Origin: an uncultured Emergencia sp.
GTDB lineage: Bacteria; Bacillota; Clostridia; Peptostreptococcales; Anaerovoracaceae
Length of the DNA stretch: 54,599 bases
Assembly: GCA_937997955.1 (NCBI GenBank)
Contig: CALLDR010000180.1
Coordinates: 1 to 54,599 of the forward strand
Direction of reading: 5' to 3'
Program-made: the position numbers and the translations under genes
In this document: positions 13,652-22,190 of the stretch, in pieces
Numbering within the stretch: the first letter of the stretch is position 1
Layout of the letters: the number at the start of each line of letters is the position of its first letter
The notes under the pieces: model-generated
The model's database searches: none
What the model saw: only the letters and a program-made list of their open reading frames with translations
Told to the model about the DNA's origin: nothing

Positions 13652-16396
13652 TTACTGCACCTTGTTGGTGCCGTTCTGATCGATCTTGTATACGGCGATA
13701 TCCTCTTCGTCATAAGCACTCATGTACGCTTCGATGATATCCCTGGCCACCGGCGCGGCGTTGGAAGAGTAGCCTCCCTCCACCAGCATGACGACCACCG
13801 CGATCTTCGGATTGTCGGCAGGAGCCATGGCGATGGTCCACGCGAAGTAGTCGTAGCCGTCCTTGCCGCTGTCGATCATGCTCTGCGTGATCTTATAGCT
13901 GCTGGCCTTGATCAGAGCCTCGTCTACCGTATCATCTTCGGACTTGTACCGATCCGGTTCGTCCTCCATCATCTGCTCCATGGTCTTCTTCACCTTGGTC
14001 CAGGTCACAGAGGTTCCTGCGGCGCTGTTCAGCGACGACAGGTGGGATTTCACGTAGGAGACCTCGCTCTTCGGCTGTTTGATGGACTGGTTCTCCGCCG
14101 TACCGGTCTTGCCCGCTACCTCGTAAGGCAGGCTGCTGAATACGCCGGACAGCGTACCGCTGGAGCATACTCGCTTCATGCCCTTGATCACCTCGTCCAG
14201 CGTCTCCTGGTCGATGCCCAGATCCACAGGGTCGTCCTTCACCTTGGCGCCTTCGCCTTCCACGCCGCTGACCAGGCTGACATGGTTGCGGACGCCGCCG
14301 TTGCCCAGGGTAGCCACATAGTTGGCCATCTGCAGCGGCGTATAGGCGTTGTCGCCCTGACCGATAGAAAGGTTGAACTGGTCGCCGATGCCCCAGGCTG
14401 CCTGGTTGAAGTAGTCGAACTTGACTCTGGCAGCTACCAGCTCCAGCTGGCTGTCCACCACGTCGGTCTGCTCGTCAAGCATCTCGATCAGTTCGCTGTA
14501 TTCCGGATTTTCCTCCGCCCAGTCCGCTATGGTATACAGGTTCTCTCTGAGACGGTCATAGTCGTCCGCCACCTCGGCCGGAAAGATCTTATGGGCGTTG
14601 TTGTACAGGTACTCCCTGACGTTGAGCTTCTGCATATTCATCTTATTCTCGGCAGAAGGCGCCTCCGCGGCGACCTCGCCGATCTCGATGCCGGTCTCGT
14701 CGGCCAGGCCGAACTTCTTTGCCATGGCCAGCAGGTCATCGGCCGTCATAGAATAGCCCAGAGAAGATCCTGTGCCCCAGTCCTTGCCGGTAGCGATACA
14801 ATAGAAGTAATAGTTGCAGGAATTGCCGATGCCCCATTCCAGATTTTCGCTTCCGTGGCTGCCCAGTCCGTCGTTGTAGTTGGAGCAGCCGAAGACCTTG
14901 TCGCCGTATTCGATATACAGATCGTCATAGATGAGCCGGTATGGATCCAGCCCCGCCTGCAGCGCGGCCAGCGCCGTAATCGGCTTAAAGGTGGAACCCG
15001 GCTGTACCGTCGCCATGGTGGCGTTGTTGTACAGAGGAGCGGGGCCGAACTGGTCCCGTTCGTTTTCCTTCTGCACCGACTCCCAGGCCTTTTCCGAGAT
15101 GCCGTTGGCGAAGATGTTGGGGTCATAGGTCGGATAGCTGGCCATGGCCAGCACGTCTGACGACCCTGTCTCGAGGACCACAACCGCGCCGCTGCGGCTG
15201 TTGGACGCTCTGCTGATGCCTGACTTCAAAGCCTCTTCCGCCGTCTTCTGCAGATCCAGATCGATGGTCAGATACACGTCGGAGCCTTTCTCCGCCTCGG
15301 TTTCATCCAGGGTTTTCACGTATTCTCCGCTGCTGTTGACCTGGATCTTTCTGGTTCCCGCCGTACCGTGGAGCTTCTCCTCCATGGCCGCTTCTATGCC
15401 GTCCTTGCCTACCAGGTCAGAGGCGCTGTAGCCCAGCTTGTCTACATAGTACTCCGCTTCGCTTTCCGAAATGGCGCCCATATAGCCCAGAATGTGGCAG
15501 GCAACGTTTTTATATGGATAGTACCTCTCCGTTTCGGAAGAGATTTCAGCTCCTTTGATGCCGGATTCCTCGACAAAGACGATGGTCTCCTCGCTGATGT
15601 CCGAAGCGATCTTGATCGGCTGGTAACGGGTGAATCCGTTGGTGGCGATCTCGTTTCTTATGATGAAGATCTTCCGCGCCTCCTTGTCGCTGAGAGACTT
15701 GTCTATCTTGTAGTCCTCCCGCAGCTGCTTGAAACACGCCTTGGCGGAAACGCCCTTATCGATCTCATCTTGGGTAAAGCCGAACTTGCCCAGGAAGGTT
15801 TCCAGCTCGTTATCATAGGTGTACGTCATGCTCCGCACGGAGATCGGCGGGTCCAGGCCGTACTTGTCCTGCAGCGTTTCCATGGAATCGTAGCGGGCGC
15901 TGTCGCTGTCGTCCAGACCGTACTGGCTGCACAGGCGGCCGAAGGCTTCCTTTGCCGTCAGATCCGTAGGGAATCCCTGCTTTTTCAGCCATTTAGTGAT
16001 CTTCTGCTTATAGGTGTAATAGAACTTCCCCTCGGAAGTGATTTTGATCGGGAAGTTGTCGGTGTATTCATCTCCGTTTTCGATCAGGGTGTTGATCAGC
16101 TCCAGAGACGCCTCGTTGATCTCCTCCGTGGTCAGAGAGCTGGCGTTGAAGTTGACGGTGAACACCTGCTTGTTGCCGGCCAGCAGCACGCCGTTCCGGT
16201 CGTAGATATTCCCCCGCGGCGCGGCCGTAGTGATCACCTTGGTATTCTGATCCGACGCCTCCGCCGACCAGCGGTCGTGCTGAAGAATGGTCACGACAAA
16301 GAGCCTGACGCCCAGGATCAGGACCAAAATCAGGATCACGCCGATGATCTGTCTGTATCTTGAACTAAACAGTCGTTGATTTCTATTTGCATTCAT
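13652..16396 (-). CDS. mrdA: Penicillin-binding protein 2 (elongasome transpeptidase)
   Basis: This class B PBP cross-links peptidoglycan made by RodA. The 914-residue protein has a membrane anchor (about 17-38), a dimerisation domain starting at APRGNIYDRNG (59-69) and a transpeptidase domain with STFK (Ser468), SCN (526-528) and KTGT (763-766). It is long for PBP2: roughly 90 extra residues lie between the SxN and KTG motifs (about 575-665) and about 75 more after KTG before the next strand. Its start overlaps the mreD stop by 4 bp. Confidence 0.94.
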   Translation of the reverse strand: MNANRNQRLFSSRYRQIIGVILILVLILGVRLFVVTILQHDRWSAEASDQNTKVITTAAPRGNIYDRNGVLLAGNKQVFTVNFNASSLTTEEINEASLELINTLIENGDEYTDNFPIKITSEGKFYYTYKQKITKWLKKQGFPTDLTAKEAFGRLCSQYGLDDSDSARYDSMETLQDKYGLDPPISVRSMTYTYDNELETFLGKFGFTQDEIDKGVSAKACFKQLREDYKIDKSLSDKEARKIFIIRNEIATNGFTRYQPIKIASDISEETIVFVEESGIKGAEISSETERYYPYKNVACHILGYMGAISESEAEYYVDKLGYSASDLVGKDGIEAAMEEKLHGTAGTRKIQVNSSGEYVKTLDETEAEKGSDVYLTIDLDLQKTAEEALKSGISRASNSRSGAVVVLETGSSDVLAMASYPTYDPNIFANGISEKAWESVQKENERDQFGPAPLYNNATMATVQPGSTFKPITALAALQAGLDPYRLIYDDLYIEYGDKVFGCSNYNDGLGSHGSENLEWGIGNSCNYYFYCIATGKDWGTGSSLGYSMTADDLLAMAKKFGLADETGIEIGEVAAEAPSAENKMNMQKLNVREYLYNNAHKIFPAEVADDYDRLRENLYTIADWAEENPEYSELIEMLDEQTDVVDSQLELVAARVKFDYFNQAAWGIGDQFNLSIGQGDNAYTPLQMANYVATLGNGGVRNHVSLVSGVEGEGAKVKDDPVDLGIDQETLDEVIKGMKRVCSSGTLSGVFSSLPYEVAGKTGTAENQSIKQPKSEVSYVKSHLSSLNSAAGTSVTWTKVKKTMEQMMEDEPDRYKSEDDTVDEALIKASSYKITQSMIDSGKDGYDYFAWTIAMAPADNPKIAVVVMLVEGGYSSNAAPVARDIIEAYMSAYDEEDIAVYKIDQNGTNKVQ

Positions 16397-16893
16397 CTGA
16401 AGTACCTATCTCTTCTATGCTTAATAACCCTTTTTATCAACACCAGATAGAGCGCGCCGCCCGCCACAAGGTTGAGCAGCAGAGGCAGCGGCAGCGTCTT
16501 CATGGCATACAGATAACTGTACGGACTTCCCAGCGCCGCATAGATGCACCAGTACAGGGACGCGTACAGCCACGTGGAAAACAGCAGCAGCAATACGATG
16601 TTGACGAAGTTTTCCTTATTGGTAAAATGTTTCAAAAGCAGCACTGCCAAACCTGCTCCTACCAGACAAAGAGCCCCCGGCCCCACGTACATGCCGAAGA
16701 AAGCGTCCTCCAGCAGCCCAAAGACGCAGCCGTAGAGGATTCCCGGCAGGGTTTCATCGTAGACGAAGGTCAGAACCACGCCGAGGCATAGAAACAGGTT
16801 TACCTGTCCCCCAAAGCCGGGGAACAGGTTGTACAGAAACGGCTGCAGAAACAATGCCGCCACATATAAAATCAGCGCCCGCGAATATCTCAT
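16393..16893 (-). CDS. mreD: Rod shape-determining protein MreD
   Basis: This integral membrane component of the elongation complex has 166 residues and about five hydrophobic segments with few conserved polar residues, as usual for MreD. It is assigned mainly from its place between mreC and mrdA, with 4-bp overlaps on both sides that imply coupled translation. Confidence 0.9.
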   Translation of the reverse strand: MRYSRALILYVAALFLQPFLYNLFPGFGGQVNLFLCLGVVLTFVYDETLPGILYGCVFGLLEDAFFGMYVGPGALCLVGAGLAVLLLKHFTNKENFVNIVLLLLFSTWLYASLYWCIYAALGSPYSYLYAMKTLPLPLLLNLVAGGALYLVLIKRVIKHRRDRYFR

Positions 16894-17708
16894 AGCACCA
16901 CCGTAACTTTCTGCAGGGACTCGAAGTCTACAGAAGGCTTCACGTCTACCCGCTGCAGCTGGGCGTTGCTGTCATAGCGGACCTTTACGACCTTGCCGAT
17001 CTCGATGCCGGCGGGATACACGCCCATGCCGGAGGTGACCAGCTTGTCTCCTTCCGACACGTCCGCCTTGTCATCCAGCATAAACCCGGACAGGATCCCG
17101 TCGCTGCAGCCTTCGATGACGCCGATCAGCTGCAGGTTGCCGGACACCTTAAAGGTGACCTTGTAGGATTCGTCAATGAGGGAAACCACCTTGGACCAGC
17201 CCTTGCCCACCGACTGAATCCTGCCGACCAGGCCGGAGCCGCAGATGACCACGTCCCCCTCTTCGATGCCGCTTTCCGAGCCGCAGTCGATGGTGAAGAT
17301 GTTCATCCAGTTGGTTCCGTCCATGGAGATGACGTCACAGGAGACGATATCGTCTTCCCCGTCGATGCCCTTATAGTTCAGCAGCTTTGACAGCTGTTTC
17401 AGCTCCTTCAGCTCGTTGGCCGACAGCGTCATGGCCGCCAGCTGCTGCTTCAGATCCTCATTTTCCTTCTGCAGCTCCTCGTTCTCCTTCTGGATATCCT
17501 TGTACGAGAAGATCCCCGATACGTTGTCCGATATGCCCCCTGCCGCGCCGGACACCGGCTTCTCGATGGCTGAGTAAATGCTGCCTGCCAGATTGGAGAT
17601 GAAATTCCCCTTGCCGCCAGAGGCGACAGAGGCGATGAGCACGATCAGACTGATCAGTATGACCGCCAGCAGAAAGCTTATTAGTTTATGACTTTTAATC
17701 CACTTCAT
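16890..17708 (-). CDS. mreC: Rod shape-determining protein MreC
   Basis: MreC is a bitopic scaffold that links MreB to PBP2. In 272 residues it shows an N-terminal membrane helix (about 8-28), a coiled coil (about 68-105, rich in ENEELQKENEDLKQQ) and the beta-rich C-terminal domain ending in a hydrophobic strand. It lies 12 bp after mreB and overlaps mreD by 4 bp. Confidence 0.94.
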   Translation of the reverse strand: MKWIKSHKLISFLLAVILISLIVLIASVASGGKGNFISNLAGSIYSAIEKPVSGAAGGISDNVSGIFSYKDIQKENEELQKENEDLKQQLAAMTLSANELKELKQLSKLLNYKGIDGEDDIVSCDVISMDGTNWMNIFTIDCGSESGIEEGDVVICGSGLVGRIQSVGKGWSKVVSLIDESYKVTFKVSGNLQLIGVIEGCSDGILSGFMLDDKADVSEGDKLVTSGMGVYPAGIEIGKVVKVRYDSNAQLQRVDVKPSVDFESLQKVTVVL

Positions 17709-17720
17709 ACCCGTCTTTTC

Positions 17721-18764
17721 CTATCTTTTATTTACGCTGGTGGCGTAAATCTTCAGTTTCTCTATGTCGTTGAGGCTCATGCCTGTGCCCAGGGCCACGG
17801 CCTCATAGGCGTTCTCGGCGATCCTCGCCTTCATGCCTGTCCGCTTTTCGATCAGCTGATCCAGATTGTGGATCATGCCGCCGCCGCCGGACAGCAGCAT
17901 GCCTGCTGACGCGATATCCGCGGCGATTTCAGGCGGCGCTTTCTCGATGGTGGACTTGATGCCGTCGATGATCATATCCACAGACTCCTGCAGGGCGATC
18001 ATGATATCCCGGTTGGAAACCTCCAGGGTCTTCGGAAGGCCGCTGATGATGTCCCGTCCGCTGGCCTGGACCGTCTGAATGATCTCGTCGCCGTTCTCGT
18101 CGATATCCAGGCAGGCCGCGCCCACCTGAATCTTCAGGTATTCGGCGGTCTTTTCACCGATGAGCAGCGCGTGTCTCTTGCGCATGTACTGAATGATGGC
18201 GTCGTTGAACTTGTCGCCGGCATGTCTGATGGAGGTGCTTGCCACGATGCCCCCCAGGGCGATGATGGCGATATCCGTAGTGCCCCCTCCGATGTCGGCG
18301 ATCATGCAGGCGGTGGAGCTGTCCACATCCATGCCCGCGCCGATGGCGGCAGCCATCGGTTCCTCCAGAATATACACCTCTGTAGCGCCCATATTGCGCA
18401 CAGTCTGTTCTACAGCACGTTTTTCAACCTCGGTCACACCGCTGGGAACGCCCACGGCTACGCGGAAGTTTTTCATCTTTGTGGCCGGAACCGCCTTTTC
18501 GATAAAGGCCTTCAGCATGTCCGCCGTCCTGTCAAAGTCGGAGATCACGCCGTCCTGCAGCGGTCTCACCACGCTGATGTTGGCAGGGGCTTTGCCGATC
18601 ATATCCTTTGCTTCCGTACCCACCGCCAAAGTCACGCCCCGGCGGTTGTCCATGGCGATGACAGAAGGTTCGTTGAGGACGATGCCGCTGTCCTTTATGT
18701 AAATCAGCGTATTTGCAGTACCCAGATCAATTCCCATATCCTTTGCTGTAAAAAAGTTAAACAT
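17721..18764 (-). CDS. mreB: Rod shape-determining actin homologue MreB
   Basis: MreB forms membrane-associated filaments that orient the elongasome. Actin-fold phosphate motifs are visible: GIDLGTANTLIY at the N-terminus, IADIGGGTTDIAI in the middle and LLSGGGGMI later. The start is taken at 18764 (347 residues) because GGAGGT at 18777-18772 lies 7-8 nt upstream; the TTG further out overlaps the RBS. MFNFF at the N-terminus may be the membrane-binding patch. It follows radC by 29 bp, so the two are probably cotranscribed. Confidence 0.96.
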   Translation of the reverse strand: MFNFFTAKDMGIDLGTANTLIYIKDSGIVLNEPSVIAMDNRRGVTLAVGTEAKDMIGKAPANISVVRPLQDGVISDFDRTADMLKAFIEKAVPATKMKNFRVAVGVPSGVTEVEKRAVEQTVRNMGATEVYILEEPMAAAIGAGMDVDSSTACMIADIGGGTTDIAIIALGGIVASTSIRHAGDKFNDAIIQYMRKRHALLIGEKTAEYLKIQVGAACLDIDENGDEIIQTVQASGRDIISGLPKTLEVSNRDIMIALQESVDMIIDGIKSTIEKAPPEIAADIASAGMLLSGGGGMIHNLDQLIEKRTGMKARIAENAYEAVALGTGMSLNDIEKLKIYATSVNKR

Positions 18765-18793
18765 GTATATTACCTCCAATATTCAATACAATC

Positions 18794-19474
18794 TCAGTCG
18801 ATCAGGCCCAACTCACGCATACTGGCATATCTGCCGTCGCCGATGACGATGTGGTCCAAAACGCGGATGCCCAGAAGCTGGCCGCCCTGAATCAGCCGCT
18901 GGGTCGTCACCTCGTCCTCCCTGCTGGGGCTGGGGTCCCCGCTGGGGTGGTTGTGGACAAAGATGACCGCCGCCGCGCTCTTGCGCACCGCCATATGAAA
19001 CACCTCTCTCGGATGCACCGGCGTGCTGGAAAGCTCCCCCACCGAGATATCGTCGATGGAAAGGATGCCCCCCTTCGAGTTTACCAAAACACTTTTAAAA
19101 TATTCTTTCTTCGCGTACCGCAGTTCTTCCATGAAAATCCTGGCAATATCCTCGGGATTTTCTATGGAAATCCTCTCCGCCGCCGGGTGGGCCGATATCC
19201 GCTTTCCCAGCTCCGCCGCCGCCAGCAGAGCGGCAGCCTTGGTCTTTCCGATGCCGGCGATACGTGTCAGGTCCTCCGGGCAGCAGACGGCCAGTTCTCC
19301 CAGGCCGTCGGGAAATGCCGCCAGCACGTCCCCGGCCAGGCCAATGGCGGATTTGTTTTTCGTGCCCGTATGGAGGATCAAAGCCAGCAGCTCCGCGTTG
19401 GATAATTTGCTGATGCCGCCGGCCCATACCTTCTCTACAGGCCGTTCATTTTCCGGCAGTGATTTCATCTGCAT
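18794..19474 (-). CDS. radC: RadC-family JAB domain protein
   Basis: RadC proteins carry an N-terminal helix-hairpin-helix (around RIAGIGKTKAAALLAA, 71-86) and a C-terminal MPN/JAB1-type metalloprotease-like domain with HNHPSGDPSPSRED (174-187). Their role is uncertain; they were once linked to recombination repair. The gene is 226 residues, normal for the family, and starts the mre operon, a common Firmicutes arrangement. Confidence 0.94.
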   Translation of the reverse strand: MQMKSLPENERPVEKVWAGGISKLSNAELLALILHTGTKNKSAIGLAGDVLAAFPDGLGELAVCCPEDLTRIAGIGKTKAAALLAAAELGKRISAHPAAERISIENPEDIARIFMEELRYAKKEYFKSVLVNSKGGILSIDDISVGELSSTPVHPREVFHMAVRKSAAAVIFVHNHPSGDPSPSREDEVTTQRLIQGGQLLGIRVLDHIVIGDGRYASMRELGLID

Positions 19475-19552
19475 CGTCTTCCTCCAAATGAAAACGCCCG
19501 CCTCTTCCAGTTACGTCGATCCTTTTAATTTGATCGCAAAATATCACCTTAA

Positions 19553-19581
19553 ATTATATCATTCTTTGGCTTTTCTTACAA
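19553..19581 (-). promoter_or_regulatory. Sigma-A promoter of the radC-mreBCD-mrdA operon
   Basis: Minus-strand -35 TTGTAA (19581-19576), a 17-bp spacer and -10 TATAAT (19558-19553), about 80 bp upstream of radC. Confidence 0.75.
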
Positions 19582-19654
19582 GCAAAAGGCACTAATATTT
19601 TTGCTCGCCGCGGGCAAAATATTTATTGAAATCACATTGAAGGAGGAAAAAAAG

Positions 19655-19819
19655 ATGAATTGTAAATGCAACCGCAACATCCACTGCACTGTGTCCCAGT
19701 GCATGCACAACGAGGCCAAGGAGAATTACTGCACCCTGGACTCCATTACCGTAGGCACCCACGAGGCAAATCCTACCCAGAAGCAGTGCACAGACTGCAT
19801 GTCCTTCGAGCTGAGATAG
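19655..19819 (+). CDS. DUF1540 small Cys-rich protein
   Basis: This 54-residue protein has eight cysteines in the DUF1540 pattern (CKCNRNIHCTVSQC, then C, then CTDC), probably binding metal. DUF1540 genes are common in sporeformers and often sporulation-linked; the function is unknown. The ATG follows GAAGGAGG by 8 nt. It lies 99 bp upstream of sigK on the same strand, so read-through into sigK is possible. Confidence 0.85.
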   Translation: MNCKCNRNIHCTVSQCMHNEAKENYCTLDSITVGTHEANPTQKQCTDCMSFELR

Positions 19820-19872
19820 CAGCGCCTGAGGAAAGAAAGTCCATGCCTATTTCCCGATAGCCATGCACTTCG

Positions 19873-19910
19873 CCCCCTCTCTCCGCATATGTTTAATTGC
19901 AAAGAGGGGG
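19873..19910 (+). promoter_or_regulatory. sigK SD-masking dyad with a -10-like element in the loop
   Basis: CCCCCTCT (19873-19880) is a perfect complement of AGAGGGGG (19903-19910), the sigK ribosome binding site, across a 22-nt loop. The loop contains CATATGTTTAA, which loosely resembles sporulation -10 elements. Transcripts from upstream would contain both arms; transcripts starting at the loop would contain only the SD. The pairing is seen; the effect is inferred. Confidence 0.45.
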
Positions 19911-19918
19911 TTACATAT

Positions 19919-20545
19919 ATGAGCAGTTCCTTTCCACTGCCACTATCAGAAAACGAAGAAAAAAAGTACGTCGAACTTATGGAAGCTGGCGACCCCGATG
20001 CGAAGGACGTTTTGATCGAAAGAAATCTGCGTCTGGTCGCTCATATTGCCAGAAAATACACCAATTCAGCCGCATCCCCAGAGGACCTGATCTCCATCGG
20101 AACCATCGGCCTGATCAAAGCGGTCAGCACCTACACCAGCAAGAAGTCCGCGCGGCTGGCAACCTACGCTGCACGGTGCATCGAAAACGAAATACTCATG
20201 AGCATCCGGACTGCCAAGAAGACCCGGCAGGAGGTTTCCATCAGCCTGCCCATCGGCACCGACAAGGACGGAAACGAAATCAGTCTCAACGATATACTGG
20301 GGACCGACCCCGACGAGATCATCGACAATCTGAACCTGAAGTTCCGCATCCAGGAGCTGTATCAGGTCATGGACCAGGTGCTCTCGCCGCGGGAAAAGAA
20401 GATCATCTACCTGCGGTACGGTCTGGACGGCGACGCGCCGAAGACCCAGCGAGAGATCGCCGCGTCCATGGACATCAGCCGCTCCTACGTATCCAGGATC
20501 GAGAAAAAGGCCCTGGGCAAGCTGCGCTGCGGCCTGAGTCAATAG
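19919..20545 (+). CDS. sigK: RNA polymerase sporulation sigma factor SigK, no pro-sequence
   Basis: Sigma-K directs late mother-cell transcription (coat, cortex, spore release). The 208-residue protein begins MSSSFPLPLSENEEKKYVEL, which aligns to the mature N-terminus of B. subtilis SigK, so the hydrophobic pro-peptide cleaved by SpoIVFB is missing, as in C. difficile. Region 2 (NLRLVAHIARKY, DLISIGTIGLIKAV) and region 4 (TQREIAASMDISRSYVSRIEKKAL) are clear. The gene is uninterrupted (no skin element). The start at 19919 is fixed by AGAGGGGG. Its stop overlaps the convergent PBP stop. Confidence 0.92.
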   Translation: MSSSFPLPLSENEEKKYVELMEAGDPDAKDVLIERNLRLVAHIARKYTNSAASPEDLISIGTIGLIKAVSTYTSKKSARLATYAARCIENEILMSIRTAKKTRQEVSISLPIGTDKDGNEISLNDILGTDPDEIIDNLNLKFRIQELYQVMDQVLSPREKKIIYLRYGLDGDAPKTQREIAASMDISRSYVSRIEKKALGKLRCGLSQ

Positions 20546-22113
20546 AGCCAGTTTACGATTTCTTCAAAGACGGGAAGCGCCGAGCCGCTTCCCGTCTTTC
20601 CGTCCTCCGCAAAGACAGTGACCGTAAACCGGGGATGCTCCGCTGGAAAAAAGCCGGTAAACCAGCCGTGGACCACATCGCCGCCGGCTTCCGCGGAGCC
20701 GGTCTTGCCCGCGATGGACACGTGGGCCTGGTTTCCGGACCCCGTTCCGGTCAGGCAGACCTCCTTCATCATCTCGGCCACCGCCGCCGCTGTCTTCGCC
20801 GTGACAGTTCTGGTGCCTTCGTCCTCGCTGCTCTCCTGGCTCATGACCACATCTGTCCGGTGGCTGATTCCGCCGGCAGCGATGATATTGGTCATCTTCG
20901 CGATCTGGAGCGGGGTGACAAGGAGGCTGCCCTGCCCCACTGCCAGATTGGCCAGACCACTGTAGGCACAGTCCTCCTCAGCGGGAAAAGCGCCGGCCTC
21001 CTCGCCCGGAAAGCCGTCCAGCACCTGCTGACCGAGGCCCAGCCTCCGGGCCATCTCCAGGATATTCTCAGCCCCGACCTTTTCGGCTAGTTTGGCAAAA
21101 TAGCAGTTGCAGGAGCAGGCAAAGGCCTGCTCCATATTCAGTTTGCCGTGGCCCTTCTCCTTGCCTTCGCATACCATCTTCACGCCGTTGACCTGCACGC
21201 TGCCGGTACAGGTAAAGGTAAACTCCTGATCTGCCAGGCCGCTCTCCAGGGCTGCCGCCGCCACCGCGATCTTAAACACGGACCCCGGAGGATACTGACC
21301 CTGAATCGCCTTGTTCATCAGCTCCCCCTGGTCGGAGGACAGATATCCGTCCAGCTGGTTGGGATTGAAGGCCGGCGTGCTGGCCATGGCCAGCACCTGT
21401 CCCGTGGCCGTATCCAAAACCACCGCCGCCCCTGTGATATTCTTCTCGTGGAGGATCTCTTCGACCTTCTCCTGCAGGGCCTTGTCGATGGTCGTGACCA
21501 GAGACGAGGGCTGCAGGCTGGCTCCCTCTCCCTGACTTTGAGACAGTCCCAGACCCAGCACCGGCTGTCCCGCCCCGTTTCCCGTCAGAGACAGGGCCGC
21601 CGGCGCCGCGGAAAGCCGGTACTGATACAGCTTTTCCAGACCCGACTGCCCCACGCCGTCCGCGTCCGTATACCCGATCAGATGGGCCGCCGTCTGACGG
21701 TCGTCGTACCGGGTCCCGCAGCAGAAGGCGTAAGCTCCGTACTCAGACACCAGCCTCTGATTGAGGATCCGGCTGAAACGCTCCAGCTTATACACCACAT
21801 ATGCTTCGCCCATGGCCCCTGCCTGACAGCCGCCGGCTCTTTCCATCAGCTGCTGGAAGTCCTGATCGATCCGGCTCTTTTCTATCAGGTAATAGTAGCA
21901 CTGGCAGCTGTCTGTCAGCGGTATCATATTTCTGTCGTAGATCACACCCCGCCGGTCCTGGCTGTAGACCTGGATCGCCTGCTGTCCCTGGGCCCCTGCC
22001 GCGAGGGCGTCTCCGCAGACGATCTGGATATAGTAGAGTCTGCCGCACAGGGCTGTCACAGCCGCGGCCGTAATCAAAAACAGGGTCACCACCCTCTTCC
22101 GCGCATAGGTCAT
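20539..22113 (-). CDS. Class B penicillin-binding protein (SpoVD/PbpA-like)
   Basis: This 524-residue transpeptidase has an N-terminal membrane anchor (about 7-28), RRGVIYDRN at 54-62, and active-site motifs SVFK (Ser278), SCN (334-336) and KTG (470-472). It is shorter than PBP2 and lacks PASTA domains. Facing sigK, it could act in sporulation, but that is context only. The start at 22113 is chosen because GGAGG lies 8-9 nt upstream. The last codons overlap sigK tail to tail by 7 bp. Confidence 0.88.
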   Translation of the reverse strand: MTYARKRVVTLFLITAAAVTALCGRLYYIQIVCGDALAAGAQGQQAIQVYSQDRRGVIYDRNMIPLTDSCQCYYYLIEKSRIDQDFQQLMERAGGCQAGAMGEAYVVYKLERFSRILNQRLVSEYGAYAFCCGTRYDDRQTAAHLIGYTDADGVGQSGLEKLYQYRLSAAPAALSLTGNGAGQPVLGLGLSQSQGEGASLQPSSLVTTIDKALQEKVEEILHEKNITGAAVVLDTATGQVLAMASTPAFNPNQLDGYLSSDQGELMNKAIQGQYPPGSVFKIAVAAAALESGLADQEFTFTCTGSVQVNGVKMVCEGKEKGHGKLNMEQAFACSCNCYFAKLAEKVGAENILEMARRLGLGQQVLDGFPGEEAGAFPAEEDCAYSGLANLAVGQGSLLVTPLQIAKMTNIIAAGGISHRTDVVMSQESSEDEGTRTVTAKTAAAVAEMMKEVCLTGTGSGNQAHVSIAGKTGSAEAGGDVVHGWFTGFFPAEHPRFTVTVFAEDGKTGSGSALPVFEEIVNWLY

Positions 22114-22129
22114 CACCGCCACCTCCAAC

Positions 22130-22167
22130 AAAAAAAGACTTTGAAGGTAGCTTTCCCTCCAAAGTCT
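22130..22167 (-). terminator. Terminator of the nrdR-cmk-DUF1015 operon
   Basis: On the minus strand AGACTTTG pairs with CAAAGTCT, with further AGG/CCT pairing inside, followed by seven T. It sits directly before the PBP ribosome binding site, so the PBP needs its own promoter or read-through. Confidence 0.85.
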
Positions 22168-22190
22168 CCTGTTATACTCAAATGTTCAGA

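Noticed and set aside
19826..19850. GAGGAAAG-like sequence reminiscent of RNase P RNA
   Set aside because: Only one short word matches and no conserved partner regions are present.
19897..21090. 397-codon open frame overlapping sigK and the PBP
   Set aside because: An out-of-frame shadow of two well-supported genes, with an Arg/Gly-rich product.
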